A stretch of DNA of 64,000 nucleotides, from the NCBI GenBank assembly GCA_036936605.1, contig JAUPFV010000002.1, forward strand, positions 250,687,305 to 250,751,304. The letters run 5' to 3'. This document shows positions 44,649-54,454 of this stretch, in pieces. Under the pieces are notes generated by a model. The model was not told the DNA's origin and searched no databases. It saw only the letters and a program-made list of their open reading frames with translations. Made by a program: the position numbers and the translations under genes. Source of the stretch: Limnanthes douglasii subsp. nivea (lineage: Eukaryota; Streptophyta; Magnoliopsida; Brassicales; Limnanthaceae). Position 1 is the first letter of the stretch; each line of letters starts with the position of its first letter.

Positions 44649-45386
44649 GATTATCTTACGCTAATTTTGTTTATAATTATGATAACTATAAAATTAAAAA
44701 TTAAAAAAAGGAGAAAATAAAATAGAACCTTGTTATATCAGATTTCTTTTACCTTCTTATAATTTATAAAAGTTTTTATAGCCAATTTGTTTTAACTTAT
44801 TAATTATAAACGTAAACAATTTATGATTAATGAGTATTAATTGTCTTGAATTCTGAATTAATTGGCTCGCTTTTGAAATTTAAATTCCATTTATTTATTT
44901 CTTGTTCTTTAAATATCATTTCAAATTCAAACTCTTGTTAATTAATTTTTTTTGAAATTCAATTATTTTTTTATTTTTATAAAAATAAAATTATAATGTT
45001 CATTAAATATTATAATACTCATTAAATAAAAGAAAATAAGGAATTTATTTTTTAATTAATTTATAAAAAATTATAACTATTCTTTAAAAAATAACATAAT
45101 AATGTATTCAATTTCAATATTAATTCATATCTCCCTTGTTCTTATTTTTATTTTTGCTCTATTTATTTTAAAGTATTTGGTTTATATCTTCTTTTTAATA
45201 GTAGATTTTATTTGGAATTTTATTTTTATTTTTGTCCATTTTTACTCTCATTTTAGTAATAACCAAATATAAAGTATTTATCATAATTAATAAAAACTAA
45301 CAATTAAATTAGTAAAAAATAAAATAAAATAAAAAATAAATATTACAAACTATCGCATATTAAAAGGAAACATCTAAAAAAAAATT
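43081..45386. other. AT-rich region without recognised genes
   Basis: Very AT-rich, with no supportable coding frame. It contains the long (TA)n tract listed separately. 43,400-43,900 may be the integrase end of the preceding gypsy relic, but no motif is convincing. Confidence 0.5.
44558..44644. repeat. (TA)n microsatellite, about 43 units
   Basis: Uninterrupted alternating AT from about 44558 to 44644. Shorter TA tracts occur at 23101-23122 and 39725-39748. Confidence 0.97.
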
Positions 45387-45564
45387 TCTTTTTTTTTTCG
45401 GAGGGAACCCGCAGCCGCTACTCAGAGTGCAATGAGTGCGCACAGGATAAACCCTCAGTCTGACGCAAGGTGACAGGCTCAGCCGAGAAAGCGTATGTAG
45501 AGGGACTCGAACTCATGACCTTTTGATCATAAGAATGCCATACTCAACCAACTCGGCTACCCCT
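45387..45564 (-). mobile_element. tRNA-derived SINE
   Basis: The minus strand starts GGGGTAGCCGAGTTGGTTGA with a perfect A box (TAGCCGAGTTGG), then B box GGTCATGAGTTCGAGTCCC, a GC-richer body (TACGCTTTCTCGGCTGAGCC, GGCTGCGGGTTCCCTCCG) and a 3' poly(A) of about 10-12 A. At about 178 bp the layout is that of plant Au-type SINEs. The target duplication is not clear. Confidence 0.85.
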
Positions 45565-46456
45565 TTGCGGACATTTTATTATCTTGAAGTGTAATACTTT
45601 GGAGATTTACTATTTCAAAACTTATAATATAAGTGTGTTTTAATTAGACACCCACTTACCCATTCATCAATATAGCTTCTAATTTTTCAGCTTTGTTTCG
45701 CTTTTAAATTATTTAAAGATTACAATAAGAAAAAATAGAATAACAAAGTGACTATGATTAAAAATAAAGTTATACAAAGCCAATTTAAGCGAAGTCAACG
45801 TTAATCGGATTTGATAATATAAAAATCACATACAAAAATAAACGACCCTATGTCGAACGAATATCACATCATTTATATAAAACGGATGTGAGTCAACATA
45901 AATCCATAAAACTTATGACTATAAACCTCATAAACACAAGAATAGATATTCAGTTAACTTGTACTAAGTTTGTAAGAAAAAAAATTAAAAAATATTCAAA
46001 CATATGTATACAAACTAGAATTAAAATGTTTTAAAATTGTAACACTAAATCTAAAAAAATATAGCCTATTAAAATGAATGATTTGAAAGTTAAAACATAA
46101 AATAATCAGATTACTAACAAACAAAAACCTCACTTGATTGATCAAATAAATTCATAGTATAATTGACATTTATACTAACATCAAATTTATACTAACATCA
46201 AATAGAACAATGAATGTTCAACATTGGGATCATATATACCGGGATGACTGAGAATGAAAAGATATAGACAATATTATTTAGGAATGCAATTATAACAACG
46301 ATCAAATCAATCTAAGGATTTATCTACTACTCAAGTTTGCAGAGCCAATAATAATTATCAGTTTTATATTTTGTACTCACACATTTGGTATATGTTTGAG
46401 CTTGAACCAATCTTTTTTCTCAACCACTTGCCACAATTTTGTCTTTTTTTTTCTAA
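45565..46456. other. AT-rich intergenic DNA
   Basis: No gene, repeat family or structured element recognised. Confidence 0.5.
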
Positions 46457-46465
46457 TTTTCAATC

Positions 46466-46779
46466 GGCTAAAAATTACCGTTGGTCCCCATGTATAGTCC
46501 GTGTATCATAGTAGTCTTTAATCTTCACTTTTGTCTCCCACCCATCCTTCATATTTTAGAAGTTTGCATGATCAGTCCCCCGCACATTCTGGGGGACCAA
46601 AAATGATACAAAATTTGGGATTCTGGTGTCACGTGTCAGTTTTTAAATGGTTCACATGTGCGGGGGGACTAATCGTGCAAAATTCTAAAATATGAAGGAT
46701 GGGTGAGAGATAAAAGTGAAGATTAATGATTACTTTGATAAACGGGATATACATGGGGGACCAACTGTGATTTTTAGCC
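46466..46779. mobile_element. Mutator-type MITE, family A, copy 1
   Basis: This 314-bp element has long inverted arms: GGCTAAAAATTACCGTTGGT at the left and, reversed, GGCTAAAAATCACAGTTGGT at the right. Inner arms TTCATATTTTAGAA and GTCCCCCCGCACAT-type segments also pair. The 9-bp target duplication is TTTTCAATC (46457-46465) / TTTTTAATC (46780-46788), with one mismatch. The centre holds GTGTCACGTGTCAG with a CACGTG core. Same family as 53542-53880. Confidence 0.88.
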
Positions 46780-46788
46780 TTTTTAATC

Positions 46789-47929
46789 CTATCTTGAACT
46801 TTACAAGTTTAGTTTCAACACGTAACTGATCTTCAGTCAACATAAGTCGTTGTGGCCTCTAATTGTTTTTCATTATATAGAACTAATTATGTACAATGTA
46901 AAATTATGCACTTTCTTAGTGTTGTCTAACTCAAATTGCAACCTCTTAACTTCATTCATATAACAATCATCATCACTAACTATTCTTGTGGACAGACCAT
47001 CAACGATGAAAAGTTGTATGCTTTAAATTTGTGAGCAAATCCAAATAGCTTAAAAGACTGAAAAACCAAAAATAATAAGTAATGGCTAGTAAATGAGCTA
47101 AACCATGTAACATATATCATAAATTAAAAAATCACCTTAAAACTAAGCTTATTTTAGTAGTCGGGGGATTAGATGACGGTCATATTAAGATAATGAGTAA
47201 CTACACCTAGAGATTTCCTTTGAATAGACGTACAAGGAGAATATACAACTGTTAGATCCATGGAATGAGGTATTTTGAACTTTGTTATCGATGTACATAA
47301 CAAAATACAACATCAGATCCGTGGAATGAGATATTTTGAATTTTATTATCGGTGTACATAACAAAAGAGAACTTCGGACGAGAAAACATAAATGGAGTTG
47401 TTGTCATAATATAAGATGAAGATATATAAAAATTTAGCATACTAATAGAATATGAGGCTTTTCAGTCATATTGAGAGCGTTTGTCATTAAAATTGTTTGA
47501 CCTATTATTAGAAAAATGATATAGATTTTTTCCGAATCTTCATGGGTAGGATTAAAAAATCATAATCAGATTATAAAACACCTATTTTCGAAAACTATCT
47601 CATCTTTTAGTAAAGAAATCGAAATTCATCTTATCATTTGATTTTATTGAGCCTTTAATTTTATTTTTATTTTTTCCAATGTTATTGTATATATGGTCAT
47701 TTTAGATTTTTTATTTTTTTATAGTACTTTATATATAGTTAGTTTAGATTCATTTTGATCTTTAACTATGGTGTCCTTTGCTTTTCAAATACACATCAAA
47801 TCAAGTTTTAATAAGTAAATTACAAATAAAATCGATGAGACGTTAATTGATTATCTTTACAAGTACAACCCTAATTGTAAAATAAATAGTTGAACATTGT
47901 TAGAAGGAATGACAAGATAACAAATATAA
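46789..47929. other. AT-rich intergenic DNA
   Basis: No gene recognised. A short local duplication, GGAATGAGATATTTTGAA with ATTATCGGTGTACATAACAAAA, occurs twice within 47245-47370. Confidence 0.45.
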
Positions 47930-48510
47930 ACAATTAAAAGATGCATAATTATTCCTTGCTTCTAATACTATATTTTTTAAATCAGTTTTATAAAAACATT
48001 TGGCAAACAAACATTTATATACCCGGTTATAAATAGAAAATTGTCTTTCGACTTTGTGATCTGATTCAGTAGCTTCTACAAAATTTATTTTAACATTTGT
48101 TGAGGTCAAATAATAGATTAAGAATCGAGTGACTCTAATCATGAACATTGCGATAATATAGTAAGAATGTTAATATAAGAATGACATAACCAATGATTAG
48201 ACTAACAAACCTACACCATGAGTTAGGCGCGAGTTTAGAAGGGCATCTTTCAAATATGATTAGAAGAAACCCCGATAACTCTGGATGTAGAGGAAATTGT
48301 ATTCAATATTTAAGTAATTAATGGACAAAAAAAGCTCTGAATTCAAAGATTATTGGAAGTTTTCATGATTTTGGTAATCACTAAACAACAACACGAGGAG
48401 CACCACAGTTTTTCTGATGCGATTGAAGCTCAGACTATGGTAAACAAAGTTAGAATTTATATATAAACGTGAATTGGATCCCACTTACTAGTATGCTATT
48501 ATCTTTTTTG
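47930..48510 (-). repeat. Diverged long repeat, copy 1 (possible copia LTR)
   Basis: Segments ATGCATAATTATTCCTTGCT (47941), CCATGAGTTAGGCGCGAG (48216) and TTTATATATAAACGTGAATT (48454) recur in the same order at 48560-49770. The minus strand over the junction reads ATGGTGTAGGTTTGTTAGTC, the shape of a copia polypurine tract followed by an LTR start, so these may be LTR ends on the minus strand. Confidence 0.5.
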
Positions 48511-48554
48511 GACTCAAATGCCGCACGAGTTTGTTTTTGATACACTCTCAAAAA

Positions 48555-49770
48555 ACCTCTTATAAAGTTAGAATTTATATATAGGTGTGAATTGGGTCTC
48601 ACTTACTAGAATGTATAATTATTCTTTACTTATGATAATATATATATTTTAAACCACTTGTCTAATTGTTTTGGAAAACTAGACATTTATATACTCGATT
48701 ATAAAAATAAAATTTCCCTTCCATGTTTTGAGCTGATCCGGTAGCTTTTACATGATTTATTTGTAAAGGTAAAATAAAAATAAAAATGATATATGTTATG
48801 AGAAATTATAACAAAAATAATGCCACGTATAAAGTTTTATTAATCACAGAAGAGAACATACATATTTTTCCAATTATTTGCTTATTTATACAATCCTCTA
48901 GCAGGCTCATATCACCACTTAATACATATTTCCACTAACTTTGCATGTAGACTAACATTTAAGATATGAGGCTTAAATCTACGGCTATTACTTTAGTCTG
49001 CATGCGTTTAGTGTTTGACTAGGTATTTAATATTTCTTTTAACTGTTTTCTTAACCGTCTGTTTTGATGTAGACCTCGGTCGCTCTCGCCCGTGCTGTTT
49101 ACACTCAGTGCTCGGTTTTTATCTTTATGCTTGATTGTAACCTTCATTTAACTCTTCCCTTGCTCGGTGATGGTCAAACATTTATATTCGATGTCAGCTC
49201 TTGTTTTTCCTGCTCGGTGAGGCGTCTGCCCGGTCTAGTTATATGTATTTGCTGTTGTTTGCTAGTATTGTTGATATCTGATTAGCCTTCTATTATCTTA
49301 CTAATACGTTTATGACCCTCGGTTTGGTATTGGAGATATAACACTCGTCTTCATCCTTGTGCATAACTTTAATCACTTTGCATTTATAATACTCAGTTTG
49401 GTTCGGTATCGTTTATATATTTCTATCATCTCCATCTGCTCGGATTTTATTGGGTCTACCCGTTGGCGGAAACCTCCTCATCGATATCTAGGGACTTTAG
49501 TCATGAACATTACAATAATTATTTTAGGAATAATAATTTAAGAAGGAAATAACCTACGATTAATCTAACAAACCTCCACCATGAGTTAGGCGCAAGTTGA
49601 GATGGATATATTTTGAACATGATTAGAAAACACTACGGTAATTTTAGATGTAAAGGAAATCGTACTCCATATTTGAGTACTCAATAGAAAATGAAAAATT
49701 TATCTTTGACAACGCTGGATCTCGCTTACTAGTATGAACATCAAATTAAAATTTATATATAAACGTCCAT
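48555..49770 (-). repeat. Diverged long repeat, copy 2, interrupted
   Basis: Partner of 47930-48510: TTTATATATAGGTGTGAATT (48570), TATTCTTTACTTATGATAAT (48620), CCACCATGAGTTAGGCGCAA (49578), TTTATATATAAACGTCCATC (49752). Between about 48780 and 49495 lies unrelated sequence, less AT-rich and with CTCGGTGAGGCGTCTGCCCG, so a further insertion is likely (perhaps a solo LTR; ends not defined). Confidence 0.5.
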
Positions 49771-49869
49771 CAACGAGGTAAAAGTTTTACCTAATTCAAT
49801 TGTTTGAATGACTTCTATTATTTCCTTACTTGTCATATCACTTGACTCACAAGTGGAAGTAGATTTCAG

Positions 49870-50358
49870 TTTTCCATCAACAAAATTGTTGATTTGGTCA
49901 ACTGTAAGGAATTATATTTGTTATTGATTTTGAGTGATTGATTTGAGTTATTGAGGAAGGTATTACATTTTAGGTTTGTTTTGGAAAAAGAAGGGACAAC
50001 TATAGGTTGGGGGATCATTATTTATGGATTTAATTAAAGCCTTATCAGAAGAAATTTTGTCATATTCATGATCTTTGTTATTTATTTTAAGAACCAACAC
50101 TTTTTTTAGGATGTGGATTTGAGTTTGAACTAGTGTTTGAGAGATGACTTGCTTATCATTAGCAGATGACCTTTCTTATTTATTGAGAACCTTATTACAA
50201 TTAGATTCATTATATCCTAAGTGTTTGCAAGAAAGAATATATTTGGGAATTTTACCATGTGTTATTATGTACGAGAAACCATTAGCTTCCCCAGAACATA
50301 TCCAAATTTTTTGGGGAAGTGTTTTAGAGATATCAATTATAAATATATATTCCTCCAA
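49870..50358 (-). pseudogene. LINE ORF1 fragment (DUF4283/zinc-knuckle type)
   Basis: Minus strand: IDISKTLPQKIWICSGEANG, FSYIITHGKIPKYILSCKHL and GYNESNCNKVLNK. This matches the same segment as the LINE ORF1 at 10420-10770, with a CCHC-like set (C..., GYNESNC). It abuts a copia RT fragment at about 50358, giving a chimeric frame. Confidence 0.7.
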
Positions 50359-50910
50359 CTTTCCATGAAAAAATGCCTATTTGATATCTAGCTAAAAAAT
50401 AGGCCAAGAATTATGCGTTGTCAATTGGATCACCAATTTTATTGTATCATATCTTGCAGCAGGAGAAAAAAATATGTACAGTCAATTTAATATTCTTGCT
50501 TATATCCCTTAGCTACCAAACACGCCTTATACTTTTCAACTTTATTAGTTTCTCTTAGTTTTGTTTTGAAGACCCACTTTACACCAATGGTTTTGTGCAC
50601 TTTTGGAAGATCAATAAGCTCCCAAGTATCACTTTTTCAATATCATTATATCCATGGCCTTCCTTTATTTTTCTTCTTTGACAACGCTTTCAAAGGATGT
50701 AGGATCACAATCTAAAAATAAAGCAAAGTGAGTTACTAGATCATCAATTTTGGTTACCTCATAGTCTTTCATCAATGCATGCTTTTTTCGAATACGAGGA
50801 AGAGATTGAGCTGCTACATCATCAGCTTCTGCTGCTTCATCATTAGATTCGACTATTGTTGGAAAAATTTCTGCAGCTGATGGAGTTGCTTCTGATGAAT
50901 TTTCGGACAT
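50359..50910 (-). pseudogene. copia 2 RT lead-in and RT N-terminus
   Basis: The frame 50910-50665 reads MSENSSEATPSAAEIFPTIV, then LFLDCDPTSFESVVKEEK, the usual linker before copia RT. After frame changes: DTWELIDLPKVHKTIGVKW, VFKTKLRETNKVEKYKACLV, AKGYKQEY and AFFHGKLEEYIF. The catalytic YVDD region is absent. Confidence 0.85.
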
Positions 50911-51703
50911 ACAGATTGTTAAAGTTGGTTCATTTTCAGAATCGTTGTAAAAGAAAAGAACTTGAGTTGTTTCCTTGCCATTCCAACCTCAAGTGTTTTC
51001 TTCATAAAAAACAACATCTCAGTTTGTTACAATTTTAAAAGTTAATGGATTTAACAATTTATAAGCGTTAGATGTTTCACGAACACCAAGAAAAACACAT
51101 TTCCCCCTTTATCATCAATTTTCTTCCTTTTATCATATGGGACATGCTCACAAACAATGCAGCAAAAAATTCTAAAATAATCTACAACTACTTTCCTTCC
51201 ACTCCAAGCCTCCTCCGTCATCATATTTTGAACAACATATGTAGGACTTCTGTTCAAGATATGAATACTCCAATTTACAGAATCAGGTTAAAAAGACTTT
51301 GGAATACTCCATTTTGTGAACAAGCTTCTCACCATATTGAGGATGGTTTTGTTTTTCCTCTCTCATACACCATTTCATTGTGGTGTATAAGAAGCTATTA
51401 AATCTCTTTGAATGCCATAAATTTCATAAAAAACTTCAAATTTTGTTGAGCAATATTCTCCACCACGATCTTTTTGAAGAGTCTTAATGGTCTTTCCTAT
51501 TTTATTTTCCACACGAGCCTTGAAGCTTTTAAATGCATAAAGAGCTTATGTTTTTTATGTAAAAAATAAACCCAAGTTTTTTTAGTATTATCATCAGTGA
51601 AGGTAATTAATTATCTTTTACCTTCGTTAGAAATGGGCTTTATCGAGCCACAAATATCAGGATGAATTAGCTCCAAAACTCCTTTTGCTCGCCATGACTT
51701 CCC
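50911..51703 (-). pseudogene. copia 2 integrase core
   Basis: Minus strand, several frames: VLELIHPDICGSIKPISNEG, FTDDNTKKTWVYFLHKKH, SYTPQWNGV followed by EEKNKTILNMVRSLF, and LNRSPTYVVQNMMTEEAWSG. The order matches the copia integrase core and C-terminal region. Many stops. Confidence 0.85.
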
Positions 51704-52288
51704 TTAGGTAAATTGAGAACGATGTTCTTTGCCAACAACACATTTTTCACAAACTTGGGTTGGAATACTAATATGAGGAAGACCTATCATCATATTTTTA
51801 TGTTGGAGGATCTTCACTCCACCAAAACTCAGGTGGCCATAAGGAAAATGCCACAAACAAGAAGGATCTTTTACTTCAGCTACCAAACAAGTTTGCACAC
51901 TTTCAATCTTTAACGGAAACAACCCGTTTGAACTCATTGGCACAACAACAATAGCTCCTCTAGTAGGATCATAAATCTCACAAACATCCTTTTGAATAGT
52001 GATTATATAAAAAATTTCTATCAATTGACCATCACTTAACAAATTACTTTTTAAGTCAGGAACATAGAAAATATTAGAGATTATTTCCACAAAACCATTC
52101 TTGGTTTTTATCTCAATATTACCCTTTCCCATCACCTTCACAGTAGAACTATCACCAAAACTTACTGTAAAATGAAGGTTTTCATTTAAATAAGAAAAAG
52201 AAGACTTACTTTCACACATGTGGTTATTGTAGCCCGTATTAACATACCAAATATCAAATTTAGATTCTTGATTAGCTTGAATAGTCAT
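51704..52288 (-). pseudogene. copia 2 protease and integrase zinc region
   Basis: Open for 194 codons. The protease active site reads WYVNTGYNNHMCESKSSF, with Asn at the catalytic Asp position (codon 52238-52240) and Tyr for the usual Cys. Then IFYVPDLKSNLLSDGQLIE, LWHFPYGHLSFGGVKIL and CEKCVVGKEHRSQF, the integrase HHCC-type region. Confidence 0.9.
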
Positions 52289-52329
52289 TAACAGAGTTTA
52301 TACTTCCTTATTTTTGGCAAAATTTGATT

Positions 52330-53111
52330 GTTCTTCCTTTTCTTTGTCATTAAGCAGCTTAGTATAACATTAAGAACGATAATGACCAAATTTATGACAT
52401 CTAAAACACTCTATCTTCGATTTTTTAAAATGTTGATCTTGTCATCTGCCTCTGACTGACAAATTATCACTTTTGGTTTTAAAATACATGTTTCCATCTC
52501 TATTGCCCTTGAACCCCTTTCGTCTAAAGATTTAGAAATTAGTATGGGTAGAAGCCTTCAAAGCTTGCTCCTCTGAAGTTGAACTGCGGTTCTTCTTTTG
52601 TTTATGGACCATCAATGAGCTTTGTAATTCATTAAGAGAGAATGCATCTATGTCTTCAATTGGACATATGACATAATCAAATTTTGGTGTCAGAGAATGC
52701 AATATTTTCTCCACAATGGTAATATCTTCCATCTTCTCACCATGAAATTGCATTTTGTTGTTGATCTACATTGTTCTAGCATAGTAGCTGGTAACAGATT
52801 CTCCATCCTTCATTTGTAGAGTCTCCAAATCTCTTCTCAAAGCTTGAAGTTGTGCACACTTCACTCTAGCGGAGTGTTGATATTTTTTTCTTTATGGAAT
52901 CCCAAATATCTTTGAAAGTTTCTTTGCTAATAATTGTTTCCAAGATGGGCCAAGAAATTTCCTGAAAAATATAATTATTTTCCTTCAAACATTTTAGCTT
53001 TTTTGCTTTAACTCTGTTTTCTCCACATCCGTCAACACAACACTGGTGTACTACTCCGGAAACAAAAACCGTCCAATTTTCTTCGGACCTCAAAAAATTC
53101 TCCAGGAGCAT
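52330..53111 (-). pseudogene. copia 2 gag
   Basis: The frames 53111-52866 (MLLENFLRSEENWTVFVSGV, CLKENNYIFQEISWPILETI, ETFKDIWDSIKKK) and 52753-52532 (MEDITIVEKILHSLTPKFDY, IDAFSLNELQSSLMVHKQKK) are the two halves of a copia gag. Between them CAQLQALRRDLETLQMKDGE lies in another frame. A zinc knuckle (CFRCHKFGHYRS-like) at about 52385 is degenerate. Confidence 0.85.
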
Positions 53112-53222
53112 ACTCTAATGATCATAATGACCATCAAATCATGGAATGAATAGTTGTACAAAACTGTCGGAAAACACAAAGTTTATTTTTCTTATAAAAG
53201 AAAAAACCTAGATCTGATAACA

Positions 53223-53541
53223 CTATTAGCTCGAGAATAAGATTGAGAGAGAAAAAAATGAGAAAGAAAAAATTGTTTGCATTAATGAATTGATAAAAAA
53301 TACACATTTAAATAGGTTTTACACCAAATTCTTAAAGTTTTCGTCTAACTCAATAAGCAGTTTTTAATAAAACTTAATACATATAAAGATTTTGGTATCA
53401 CCCTAATAGAAATAAATATAAATAAAAAATTTAAACTTTAACAAAAAAATAACAATAGGATTTCACGAATAAATAAAAAAGAATAAATAGAAAATAGAAA
53501 ATAAAATTAATCACGGACACATATTCTGAATAATAAAAAGG
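53223..53541 (-). other. Probable remains of copia 2 5' LTR
   Basis: AT-rich sequence directly upstream (minus strand) of the primer-site-like motif. It probably belongs to the 5' LTR, but no second copy is present to define it. Confidence 0.4.
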
Positions 53542-53880
53542 GGCTAAAAAATCACCGTTGGTCCCTCATCTGTAGCCCGTATATCAAAGTAGTCCTTGAC
53601 CTTCACTTTTGTCTCACACCCATCATTCATGTTTTAGAATTTTGCACGATTAGCCCCCCGCACATGTGAAACATTTAAAAACTGACACGTGACACCGAAA
53701 TCCCAAGTTTTGTAGTCTTTAACTCTCAAGTTTTGTGTCACTTTTGGTCCCCCAAAATGTGTGGGGGAACTGATCGTGAAAATTTTCAAAGCATGAACGA
53801 TGAGTAAGAGACAAAAGTGAAAATCAAGGACTACTATAATACACATGCTATACATGGGAGATCAACGATAATTTTTAACC
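53542..53880. mobile_element. Mutator-type MITE, family A, copy 2
   Basis: This 339-bp element is homologous to 46466-46779. It starts GGCTAAAAAATCACCGTTGG and ends ...CAACGATAATTTTTAACC. TAAAAAGG flanks both sides (53534-53541, 53881-53888). The centre holds CTGACACGTGACAC with CACGTG. Inner arms carry AGCCCCCCGCACATGTG and TGTGTGGGGGAACTG. Confidence 0.88.
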
Positions 53881-54068
53881 TAAAAAGGATTTATGAACAA
53901 AAAAAAAGAAGCAATGATCAATAAATTTAAAAATAAAATCTGGAGTTCAAAGAAAAATAAATTTGGAGGTACGAGTTACAAAAGAAAATACAAAGCCCTC
54001 GAGTGTTTATATAGGCTACAAAGTGAAATTTTGACATACTCATGAATAGTAGAATACAATCAACTACA

Positions 54069-54444
54069 GGCTTAAATCGTTGTCTAGTCCCTCGACTATC
54101 ACGTTTTCTGTCATTTAGTCCCTCAACTAAAAAATTACCGGTGAGGGTCCCTCGACTATCCTATTTTCTTTCATTTAGTCCTTCAACTTTAAAATCACCG
54201 GTGAGGGTCCCTGGACTTTGCAAAATCTATAAATTTAGTCCCTGAATATAAGAAAAAAAACCCAAATGAGGGACTAAATTTATAGATTTTTGCAAAGTCC
54301 AGGAACCCTCACCGATGATTTTAAAGTCGAAGGACTAAATAAAAGAAAATGGGATAGTTGAGGGACCCTCACCGATGATTTTTTAGTCGAGGGACTAAAT
54401 AAAAGAAAACGTGATAGTTGAGGGACTATTTCCTGATTTAAGCC
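54069..54444. mobile_element. Foldback Mutator-type MITE, family B
   Basis: At 376 bp it is almost entirely an inverted repeat of two about 185-bp arms, starting GGCTTAAATC and ending GATTTAAGCC. The 10-bp target duplication ATCAACTACA is perfect (54059-54068, 54445-54454). Each arm has internal subrepeats of TTTAGTCCCTCAACT and ACCGGTGAGGGTCCCT. No coding capacity. Confidence 0.95.
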
Positions 54445-54454
54445 ATCAACTACA

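Larger units (their letters stand above)
50359..53222 (-). mobile_element. Ty1/copia relic 2, truncated in RT
   Basis: The minus strand runs from a primer-site-like GTGTTATCAGATC (about 53210) through gag, protease, integrase and the first part of RT. It ends at the junction with a LINE ORF1 fragment near 50358. The second half of RT, RNase H and a definable 3' LTR are missing. The left neighbours (47930-49770) may hold old LTR pieces. Stops and frameshifts throughout. Confidence 0.82.

Noticed and set aside
45495..45564. Functional tRNA gene
   Set aside because: The tRNA-like head continues into a SINE body with poly(A); it is a SINE, not a tRNA.
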